Shown here in pieces: positions 14,040-20,658 of a stretch of DNA of 20,658 nucleotides. Numbering within the stretch: position 1 is the first letter of the stretch; each line of letters begins with the position of its first letter. The notes beneath the pieces are model-generated. The model worked only from the letters and a program-made list of their open reading frames with translations. It did no database searches and was not told where the DNA came from. Both the position numbers and the translations under genes were made by a program. Source of the DNA: Clostridiales bacterium UBA1390 (GTDB lineage: Bacteria; Bacillota; Clostridia; Lachnospirales; Bianqueaceae); the NCBI GenBank assembly GCA_002305315.1, contig DBQQ01000001.1, positions 1-20,658 of the forward strand, in the 5' to 3' direction.

Positions 14040-16751
14040 TTATTCATACATCCAATCCAACGTCTCCAGGGTCTCATCCGCCATATCAGCATTTCGCGGT
14101 GTCACCGGCTCATCCGCACGGATCACACCCGCAAACACAAAACCGCCGTTATCGAAGCTGATCTCGTGTACGCCCTTCTCATAACGGAACATATGGAAGT
14201 CCACCACCGGACAGCCCTGTACCTTCATCGCGTTCTTGTAAACAGGAGTCAGACCGCCGCGATCATCCGCATGCGTATTGGTCTCCAGATCCGGTACCTG
14301 CATCCACTGGATCGCCTTGTTCTTGAAGTATCCGATCAGCACCTTGGAATCCTGCGGCAGATCCACTTTGATCTTGATGCCTCCTCCAATCGCTGTATCG
14401 TGCGAGAACCTGACACCGACCAGTCCCTCTACCTCTGGAATGACCTGTTCGATCTTCACGCCGGAATCCGTGAATACCACTTCTCCTTTGCGAATCGGAT
14501 AGCTCTCATACTCCGTGGACAACAGCGTATACGGCGCCGGCGCTAGCGGCTTCACATCTGTCTCGTCCACTGTCTGCATCTTCGGGTATACGCCCTGATG
14601 CATCTCTTCCAGATGCTTCGCGAAGTTTGCGTATTCTTTTTCGTACTCTGGCAGGCACTGGGTCCAGTGGCCAAACAGCTCGCCGTTCTCGAAGGGGATC
14701 TTACGCTGCGGAGTCTGCATACTATTGGCATACAGATAGGTCTTGTCCGTCAGCTCCGCCAACTCCCGATACGCCTCCAAGCTCTTTTTCAGATACTCCT
14801 TCGCCTGATCCAGCAGACTGAGATCTCCCTTGAGATCTTTATCCATTGTATACTTATACTCCAGGATCAGAAGGGCTGCTTCCAATTTGCGATTATAGGA
14901 ATCAGTCAGAAGCGAAAGCGCCTCGATATCCGTCTTCCACATCTCGTATTCGTCGCGGTTTGTTGTAATCGTCTTCCCTGCTTTTTCCACCGCGTCCATG
15001 GCCTTCTTGGCAAAGTAATCGGTATCCGCAATCATATCCGTCGGTGTCTCGCCCAGATGCGGCTCCCCTTTCACTTTCTTCTGCACGTACTCATCGGGCT
15101 GCTCACCCTGTCCGCCTACAGAATGCCACAGCTCCAGGTTGGGACGGTAACGTACCACATTGGTCATCTCGCTCAGGGTCATCCCCAGACTCCAGGTCTG
15201 TCGATTGCCCTCAGTGATACCGATGCGCCGCAGGCTTCTGGGCGCCAGCTGTCCAGCCGACTCAATGGCCTCCAGCATATCTGCTGCGTCCTCCGGACTG
15301 CAGTCATAATGCTTCGCCATCTGATCCTGCCAGTACAGCTTCTCCGTCTTCTCATCGCGATCCGGATTCCAGGCGTAACGGAACCAGGCCGCATACCACA
15401 TCCAGTCCCGGCGCACCTGGTAAAGCCGCGGCTCCTTCTTATCCGGTGAATACGGCCAATCCCAGTAGAACAGCGGATACAAGTGCAGTCCATTACTGCC
15501 CAGACGGTACTTGCCTGCCTGCATACACTTCTGGATGAAAGCGGGCGCACCATAGCGGAATGGCTCCAGATCGGCTACGATATGCACATTGATGATATGC
15601 GTCGTTCCCAGAGAAGACAGCATCTGGTGCTCCTTCTGCCAGTTGCCTCTCGGCTGATAGGTCGTCAAACCTTCGCCGTTATATTTCCACATCGTATACA
15701 GATTAGAATACAGGGGCATCGCCTGCTGCATGGCATCGACCGGATCGCAATCGTGGCCGCGCAGGATGATCGGCGGCTCTTCGGTCAGACCGGCTTCCTC
15801 GATACCATCCTTCACTCCGGGAATGATCGTCTTCACAAACCATTCGGTCTTCGCCGCCAGGCCGCGCAGCGCCTCGCCCAGGCAAACCATCAGTCCGATA
15901 TGCGGATAGGACTTGATAAACTCCGCGATGGACTTGCGGGTATAGTCCGCCACCAGTGGATGAATACTGCTCTGATGCGGATCCAGGCCATGATAGACCG
16001 CAAACTCGTAGGGAATATGAATATTATAGAACTTGAGCACGACCCAGATACCTCTGCGATCACACTCTTCTGTCAGCCACATGAAGACCTCGTGATTCAT
16101 CTGCAGCTCTTCCTCAGTGACTTCCAGTGCCTCCGGATAATCGGGCACCTTCACCAGAGACGCAAAAGGATGTCCACTCCAGATATACAGCACATTACAA
16201 CGGTTTTTCACCATCATATCCAGGTACTCTTCCCACTGTGCCTTGTCATAGAACCAGGGGAAACGATCCGGCGTGATTGGATACTCGTAGGTTCTTCTCG
16301 GCGGTTCAATCTTCGTCTTCTGCAGTCCCAGAACCGGGCCTCTCAGTTTATACACCGGCGCATCGCCAAAAGCCAGTTCATAGGGAATCTCACCCGCCTC
16401 GTCAATCCGCTCGGAAAGTTCCAGCAAGCCATACATCGTGCCCGTGTCGCTGCCGCCGGAAACCACCGTCAGGCCGCCTGCTACCGTGCTCAGATAAAAG
16501 CCCTCTCCCTCGGGAACGGGACAATGATACAAGAGCAGCTCTTTCTGCTCCAGATCCTGCAGAAATGCGCTGACCGTCCGGTCTCCCGCATAGATCTTCA
16601 TGCCGGGCAAATCGCGATATTGCTCTACCTCTGCCTCCGATACCTTGACAATCTCATACCCTGCTTTCCGCAGACTCTCCTCCAGATAGGACATACCGGT
16701 TGCGATTCTCTTATTGCCGGATGCCTCCAGAATGATACACGCTGTTCTCAT
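14040..16751 (-). CDS. Large putative glycoside hydrolase (GH20/GH67-like N-terminal domain plus TIM barrel), family not recognised
   Basis: A 903-residue cytoplasmic protein I cannot place in a named family. Residues about 1-125 resemble the alpha/beta domain that precedes the barrel in GH20, GH67 and GH84-type enzymes, ending GGLTVVSGGSDTGTMYGLLELSERI. Residues about 135-440 look like a TIM barrel (LRGPVLGLQ, MMVKNRCNVLYIWSGHPFASLVK, RGIWVVLKFYNIHIPYEF, IGLMVCLGEALRG, PPIILRGHDCDP, WKYNGEGLTT, HIINVHIVADLEPFRYG, LHLYPLFYWDWPYS). Strand-end acids E293, D334, D336, E360 and E396 are candidate catalytic residues. An all-helical middle (about 445-705) and a beta-rich C-terminal domain (about 755-880) follow. 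It starts one base after the GH42 stop, with GGAGG in the last GH42 codons. Co-transcription with GH29 and GH42 argues for a role in trimming the same glycan. Confidence 0.65.
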   Translation of the reverse strand: MRTACIILEASGNKRIATGMSYLEESLRKAGYEIVKVSEAEVEQYRDLPGMKIYAGDRTVSAFLQDLEQKELLLYHCPVPEGEGFYLSTVAGGLTVVSGGSDTGTMYGLLELSERIDEAGEIPYELAFGDAPVYKLRGPVLGLQKTKIEPPRRTYEYPITPDRFPWFYDKAQWEEYLDMMVKNRCNVLYIWSGHPFASLVKVPDYPEALEVTEEELQMNHEVFMWLTEECDRRGIWVVLKFYNIHIPYEFAVYHGLDPHQSSIHPLVADYTRKSIAEFIKSYPHIGLMVCLGEALRGLAAKTEWFVKTIIPGVKDGIEEAGLTEEPPIILRGHDCDPVDAMQQAMPLYSNLYTMWKYNGEGLTTYQPRGNWQKEHQMLSSLGTTHIINVHIVADLEPFRYGAPAFIQKCMQAGKYRLGSNGLHLYPLFYWDWPYSPDKKEPRLYQVRRDWMWYAAWFRYAWNPDRDEKTEKLYWQDQMAKHYDCSPEDAADMLEAIESAGQLAPRSLRRIGITEGNRQTWSLGMTLSEMTNVVRYRPNLELWHSVGGQGEQPDEYVQKKVKGEPHLGETPTDMIADTDYFAKKAMDAVEKAGKTITTNRDEYEMWKTDIEALSLLTDSYNRKLEAALLILEYKYTMDKDLKGDLSLLDQAKEYLKKSLEAYRELAELTDKTYLYANSMQTPQRKIPFENGELFGHWTQCLPEYEKEYANFAKHLEEMHQGVYPKMQTVDETDVKPLAPAPYTLLSTEYESYPIRKGEVVFTDSGVKIEQVIPEVEGLVGVRFSHDTAIGGGIKIKVDLPQDSKVLIGYFKNKAIQWMQVPDLETNTHADDRGGLTPVYKNAMKVQGCPVVDFHMFRYEKGVHEISFDNGGFVFAGVIRADEPVTPRNADMADETLETLDWMYE

Positions 16752-16752
16752 T

Positions 16753-18765
16753 TTAGTCCTCCTGTAAGATCAAAAATCCATCCTGCGCTACCTGCGCACC
16801 ATTCTCATACGATACTTCGCTCAGCACATCCCGCAGGGTTCCCTGCCAGACGGCCTGCACCGGTTCCGCATTGAAATTGAATACGTAATAGAGTTTCTTG
16901 CCATCCAGCTCTCTGCGAACCACTTCGCACCCCGACGGCACCTGAATTTTCATCGGAGTCAGCCCCGCCTCCTGGGCAATCTCGGCCAGAAGCTTGGATG
17001 CCGTGTTCTCTTCCGGCATCGTCCCCAGGTACCAGGCCGTTCCCTTTCCATAGACATTCTTAGCAATGACGCCGCATCCTGCCTTATAATCCTCCAGATA
17101 GGTTCCCACCATCTGCGCCGATCCTTCCAGCAGCTCGGACCAGTAGACGTCTTCACAGGTCTCTTCGCCGGACGCCAGGGAAAGCTTTATGTGAGACCGG
17201 CTTCTGCCATCCACAGGCTCCACTTCCTGCACGGTCACGCCGAACAGATCCGTGAGTCCGGCAGGCAGACTCTCGATATACCCTGTGTTATCCACGTTCT
17301 TCACACTGGTCAGGAATGTGGCAACCAGCGTACCGCCCTGTTTCACATATTCCTTCATCTTCTGCCGGTAAGACTCCTGCATGACAAAAAGCGAAGGCAC
17401 GACGATCATTTTATAGTCGCTCCAATCCGCGTCCAGACTGATCACATCGCTGGTGTGTCCCATCTCGTTCAGCATCTTATAGAACTGATCGCAGAATGCA
17501 AAGTACCGGAAATTCTCATTGACCGGTTTGATGGCCAGCGCCCAATACGCATCGTAATCGAAAACAATTCCGACCTCGTTGCGCATCACTGCCTTCTCAT
17601 AGGACGCCAACTGCTTCAGGACTGCCGCCGTCTCCTGCATCTCCCGGTATCTTCTGCGCGGCACGCCGTCTATATCCACGATGGCATAATTCAGCTGCTC
17701 GGCCCCATATGGGAATGTCCGAAACTGAAAATGCAGCATCATTTCGGCGCCGTGCGCCATCGCCTGTACCACCGCCTGTTTCAGCGCATTGGGCGGCGTC
17801 TGCACCCTGCCGTGTCCCCGGAGTCCATGGCCTCCGCCGGACATGAATTCCAGAATCCAGAAAGGCGTATCCTTCTTGACTCCTCTGGCAAAGCCATATG
17901 CAAAAGGATCGATCTTGCTGTGGCGCATGCCCGGATAGAAATCAAACGCGTATCGATCCAGTGTCTTAAAACTGTTAAAATAGTCAATACTATTCGTGGC
18001 CAATCCGGTTCCGTTAGTGGTCACCGGCTTATCCGTATATTTTTTCAGCGCGCATGTCTGGATCTCCTGATAGTCGATCTGCTGCTGGCTGCTGAACCGC
18101 TCAAACTCTAACCGAATGGACGGATTCTCAAAATGTACAGGAACCGCGTCGATCCCGTAGGGCTCTATTGTTGTCACCGGTGTATACACCTGAGAGAAAC
18201 TGGAAAGTTCCTGCGACCAGAACACACTGCCTGTACGCTGGTTCCACTCCTCTACCGTATGATACCGGGATTCGATCCATTTCCGAAATGCCTGCTGACA
18301 GGCCGGGCAATGGCATCGTCCCGTCGCCTCCTGCGCCGGTTCGTTGTCAATCTGGAAACCTAACACATAGGGATTTTTCCCATAATGCTCACCGATTTTT
18401 TCCGCGATGATGCGGGAAAGCTCCCGATACCTCTCGTTGGTATAGCAGTAATGTCGTCTGCCGCCGAAGGGACGTGTGACGCCGCGATTGTCCACATAAA
18501 GAATCTCGGGATACTTCTCACACATCCAGGCCGGCGGGCAGGCTGTTGGCGTACAGATCACAGTGTAGATCCCTGCTTTTCCCAGTTCTTCCACTACGGG
18601 ATCCAGCCATTCGAAATGATACTCGCCCTCCTGTGGCTCGAAACGGCACCAGGCGAACTCGCCCATCCGCACCGTATTGATTCCGGAATCTATAAGCAGC
18701 TGGATATCTTTCTTAAGATCGTCCGGCGTCTTTTGTTCCGGATAATATGCCACCCCATAATACAT
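16753..18765 (-). CDS. Glycoside hydrolase family 42 beta-galactosidase
   Basis: A 670-residue GH42 enzyme without signal peptide. It begins MYYGVAYYPEQKTPDDLKKDIQLLIDSGINTVRMGEFAWCRFEPQEGEYHFEWLD, the family signature. The acid/base is E142 (FQIDNEP) and the likely nucleophile is E306 (WILEFMSG). Four cysteines, C107 (RHYCYTN) and CHCPAC (C151, C153, C156), match the structural zinc site of GH42. The barrel (1-375) is followed by the trimerisation domain (about 390-605) and a small beta domain with the family-type ending (YVFNFNAEPV). It would remove terminal beta-galactose from an imported oligosaccharide. The gene starts ten bases after the fucosidase stop, with GAGG overlapping that stop. 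Confidence 0.95.
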   Translation of the reverse strand: MYYGVAYYPEQKTPDDLKKDIQLLIDSGINTVRMGEFAWCRFEPQEGEYHFEWLDPVVEELGKAGIYTVICTPTACPPAWMCEKYPEILYVDNRGVTRPFGGRRHYCYTNERYRELSRIIAEKIGEHYGKNPYVLGFQIDNEPAQEATGRCHCPACQQAFRKWIESRYHTVEEWNQRTGSVFWSQELSSFSQVYTPVTTIEPYGIDAVPVHFENPSIRLEFERFSSQQQIDYQEIQTCALKKYTDKPVTTNGTGLATNSIDYFNSFKTLDRYAFDFYPGMRHSKIDPFAYGFARGVKKDTPFWILEFMSGGGHGLRGHGRVQTPPNALKQAVVQAMAHGAEMMLHFQFRTFPYGAEQLNYAIVDIDGVPRRRYREMQETAAVLKQLASYEKAVMRNEVGIVFDYDAYWALAIKPVNENFRYFAFCDQFYKMLNEMGHTSDVISLDADWSDYKMIVVPSLFVMQESYRQKMKEYVKQGGTLVATFLTSVKNVDNTGYIESLPAGLTDLFGVTVQEVEPVDGRSRSHIKLSLASGEETCEDVYWSELLEGSAQMVGTYLEDYKAGCGVIAKNVYGKGTAWYLGTMPEENTASKLLAEIAQEAGLTPMKIQVPSGCEVVRRELDGKKLYYVFNFNAEPVQAVWQGTLRDVLSEVSYENGAQVAQDGFLILQED

Positions 18766-18775
18766 GTTTTTTTCC

Positions 18776-20119
18776 TCACTTTCCTGTAAAATACACCTCT
18801 GCGTCTTTCTTAGGTTCTACCGGACGATCTACCTGCAGCCGGATGATCGTATCCGCCTGCTTCGGAAGTCCCGCTGGCAATGTGATCTTCAGGCTGTCCC
18901 CATCCTGCGTATACGCTACCATCTCGCCCTGATAGCTGCAGCCAAGCACACGATACCCCGCGAGGGGCACCGTACAGCCTGCAAACGCCGCCGGATCCTG
19001 AATATGCAGATAAATATTCTGCCCTTTGCTGGTACTGCCGTAAACCTTGTCCACGGGCTCGATCGGGCCGCCACGCGTTCCGTAGATGCTGTCGCCATTT
19101 TCCGCAAGCCACTGCCCGAGTTCTCGCACGCGGTTCTGTACCGTTTCTGGTATAGCCCCCTTGCCATCAGGCGCCACATTGAGCAGGATATTGCCGTCCC
19201 GCGTCACCACATCGACCAGCATATGAATCAGCCAGTCCAGATCGGACACCGGGTCATTGGCCATCCATCCCCAGGAAGCGCCTGAACAGACGCACATGTT
19301 CTTCTCCCACGGCACAGGAATGATCTTACCTGTGATCTCGTGGGAACCTTCATCACAATAGAAATCCCCTTCCCAGCCTGAGCGGGGATTGATCAGCAAA
19401 TCAGGATTAAAGCTTCGCGCCAGCAGATTCAGCTTCACGGGCTCCCAGAGCCATGCCGCCGTGGTATCGCTGCCGCTGTGATTGAGCCAGGAGCCATCGT
19501 ACCAGAGAATATCCACCTTGCCATAATTGCCGCAAAGTTCTGCGATCTGATCGTAAGCCTGCTTCTTCATGGCCGCCGCGCTCTCCGGCTTGCCCTTGGG
19601 ATCAAAATAACCCGGGAACCGCCAGTCCATGTTAGAATAGTAAATGCCTACCCGCAGATCGTGCCCTCTGGCCGCCTCTGTATACTCGCGTATATAGTCC
19701 CTGTGCGATGCCGTATTCATGGTGGTAAATCCCTGATAACTTCCAGGACTATCCCATAACGCAAACCCATCATGATGTCTCGCTACCATCACCATGTACT
19801 TTGCCCCCATATCCTCGGCCAGCTGCGCCCATTCCTCCATGTTGCAGTTCTCACCGGTAAATTCATCCGCCAGCTTCGCATACTCTTCCTCCGGAATGTG
19901 CTCGTTGAATCGCACCCATTCGCCTCTTCCCAGAATCGAATATAGTCCCCAGTGAATGAACATCCCTACCTTGGCGTCCCGCCACCACTGCTTCTTTTCC
20001 GGCGGTAGGGTGAGTTCCTCGCTTTTGAGTCCGCCCAGGCTTTTGAAATTGATACTGCTCTTGAGCATAGATTTCAGTTCCGCGCCAGTCATTTCTCTTG
20101 GCATCTGTTTGGGATCCAT
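18776..20119 (-). CDS. Glycoside hydrolase family 29 alpha-L-fucosidase
   Basis: A 447-residue GH29 enzyme, first gene of the operon, with no signal peptide. Family motifs are KVGMFIHWGLYSILGRGEW (50-68), KYMVMVARHHDGFALWDS (107-124), RVGIYYSNMDW (156-166), VDILWYDGSW (202-211, D208 the predicted nucleophile), WEKNMCVCSGASWGW (271-285) and DGNILLNVAPDGKG (308-321). The acid/base cannot be set with certainty; E258 and E261 in CDEGSHEITG are candidates. A beta-sandwich of about 90 residues ends the protein. It would release L-fucose from internalised glycans before GH42 removes the exposed galactose (inference). GGAGGAG lies six bases before the start at 20119. Confidence 0.96.
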   Translation of the reverse strand: MDPKQMPREMTGAELKSMLKSSINFKSLGGLKSEELTLPPEKKQWWRDAKVGMFIHWGLYSILGRGEWVRFNEHIPEEEYAKLADEFTGENCNMEEWAQLAEDMGAKYMVMVARHHDGFALWDSPGSYQGFTTMNTASHRDYIREYTEAARGHDLRVGIYYSNMDWRFPGYFDPKGKPESAAAMKKQAYDQIAELCGNYGKVDILWYDGSWLNHSGSDTTAAWLWEPVKLNLLARSFNPDLLINPRSGWEGDFYCDEGSHEITGKIIPVPWEKNMCVCSGASWGWMANDPVSDLDWLIHMLVDVVTRDGNILLNVAPDGKGAIPETVQNRVRELGQWLAENGDSIYGTRGGPIEPVDKVYGSTSKGQNIYLHIQDPAAFAGCTVPLAGYRVLGCSYQGEMVAYTQDGDSLKITLPAGLPKQADTIIRLQVDRPVEPKKDAEVYFTGK

Positions 20120-20154
20120 AGTTGCTCCTCCTCATGAAAGCTTTTCTCACCCCT

Positions 20155-20195
20155 ACTATAATATATTCCCCCCAAAAATGCAAGCGCTTTTTGCA
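20155..20195 (-). promoter_or_regulatory. Promoter of the fucosidase operon with a cre/LacI-like palindrome
   Basis: On the minus strand TTGCAT (20183-20178), a 17-bp spacer and TATAGT (20160-20155) form a good promoter, 36 bases before the GH29 start. TGCAAGCGCTTTTTGCA (20179-20195) overlaps the -35. Its core AAGCGCTT is that of catabolite-responsive elements and LacI-family operators, although the outer half does not match the cre consensus fully. Confidence 0.7.
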
Positions 20196-20499
20196 ATCAT
20201 TTAATTTATTTCAATATAGTACATTGTACATATGATTCATCCATTGCAAAAAAGAACCTCCTACGTCTCGAAATGCATTTCTGCGGCGTTATCTTTAAGT
20301 AAGACTTATACCCAATGTCTGATTCAGAAAAAAAGTGTAGCTATTGACCGCAATGCTGTGGTTTACGAAATTGCGTATTATTTAATAAGGAATCGAACCA
20401 GCTTCGACTCCGCAAAAATGTACACAACTCTGTGATTCAAATTTGTTTATATTTCAATTTTCAAAGGGAAAAAAGCCTATCCTCGTCAAATCAAAAAAG
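20196..20499. other. AT-rich non-coding stretch upstream of the fucosidase operon
   Basis: No gene is supported here. The palindrome GTACA-T-TGTAC lies at 20219-20229. CATTGCAAAAAA at 20242-20253 matches the motif in the AraC/ABC divergent region. A 67-codon plus-strand frame at 20232-20435 has no usable ribosome binding site or recognisable motif and was not called. Confidence 0.5.
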
Positions 20500-20658
20500 A
20501 GGGTGTCGTTGCAAAATAGATGAGAAATCATCTCTCAGCTGGACTAATGAGAAAAGCCCCGGATTTCTCAGCTTTATGGAAGGTCCTGGAAACGAAAAAG
20601 GAGTCCGTGCATTCACGGAACTCCTTAGGAGATCATACTCTTTCATTCTGTATAAATG
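20500..20658 (-). mobile_element. Possible insertion-sequence end, cut by the window edge
   Basis: The segment starting GAGGGTGTCGTTGCAAAA (about 20500-20517) is of a kind seen at the ends of transposase-bearing elements, in my recollection; no family is proven. It holds a 9-bp inverted repeat TGAGAAATC (20521-20529) with GATTTCTCA (20562-20570), the tail of a minus-strand gene if one lies beyond the window, and a terminator. No transposase sequence is recognisable inside the window. Confidence 0.35.
20595..20624 (-). terminator. Minus-strand terminator at the right edge
   Basis: GGAGTTCCGTG (20624-20614) pairs with CACGGACTCC (20609-20600), one bulged base and a 4-nt loop, followed by TTTTT (20599-20595) on the minus strand. 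It implies a minus-strand gene that ends near or beyond 20630 and begins outside the window. Confidence 0.8.

Noticed and set aside
15483..16874. 463-codon open frame on the plus strand
   Set aside because: It is antisense to the 903-residue protein and the end of GH42, both with strong context support; the product is low in recognisable motifs and rich in His, Arg and Ile, typical of a shadow frame.
17191..18111. 306-codon open frame on the plus strand
   Set aside because: It is antisense to GH42 and has no supportable start or domain.
20232..20435. 67-codon plus-strand frame upstream of the fucosidase operon
   Set aside because: No Shine-Dalgarno, no recognisable motif and an AT-rich non-coding look.

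Overview
The window looks like chromosomal DNA of an anaerobic, gut-type Clostridia (Lachnospiraceae or a close relative; inference). Support comes from AGGAGG-type ribosome binding sites, Firmicutes promoters (TTGACA/TATAAT-like), a PadR + DUF1700/DUF4097 pair, an LplA/LplB/LplC-type sugar ABC transporter without its own ATPase, and an AraC regulator. Base composition is moderate, intergenic DNA is AT-rich, and neighbouring genes overlap or lie only a few bases apart. No tRNA, rRNA or CRISPR array was seen.

Layout. (1) 1-250: an imperfect tandem repeat with a 13-bp palindrome, then the terminator of the next unit. (2) 248-1794, minus: a PadR regulator translationally coupled (ATGA overlap) to a membrane protein with DUF1700 and DUF4097-like domains; the promoter carries a palindromic operator. 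(3) 1923-2270, minus: a small membrane protein with a zinc ribbon and its own promoter and terminator. (4) 2491-5238, plus: a monocistronic GH2 glycosidase that converges on the next operon at a strong hairpin usable in both directions. (5) 9073 down to 5310, minus: a five-gene sugar-acid operon of RraA-like aldolase/decarboxylase, SAF subunit, UxaA/GarD-type dehydratase large subunit, SDR dehydrogenase and a NodB-like deacetylase-type protein. Nested inverted repeats cover its promoter. (6) 12771 down to 9252, minus: two ABC permeases and a solute-binding lipoprotein, ending in two hairpins. (7) 12895-13752, plus: a divergent AraC/XylS regulator. (8) 20119 down to 14040, minus: a three-gene operon of GH29 alpha-L-fucosidase, GH42 beta-galactosidase and a 903-residue protein that looks like a poorly characterised glycosidase. 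Its promoter has a catabolite-repression-like palindrome over the -35. (9) 20120-20658: mostly non-coding, with a possible insertion-sequence end at the right edge.

Working model (inference). An oligosaccharide containing L-fucose and beta-galactose is captured by the lipoprotein and imported by the two permeases, energised by a shared ATPase encoded elsewhere. It is then trimmed in the cytoplasm by GH29, GH42, GH2 and the 903-residue protein, none of which has a signal peptide. A released sugar or its aldonic acid could feed the SDR / split dehydratase / RraA module, giving a non-phosphorylated route that ends in aldol cleavage. The AraC protein is the likely local activator. The best candidates for something undescribed are the 903-residue enzyme and the RraA-SAF-UxaA-SDR-deacetylase module.
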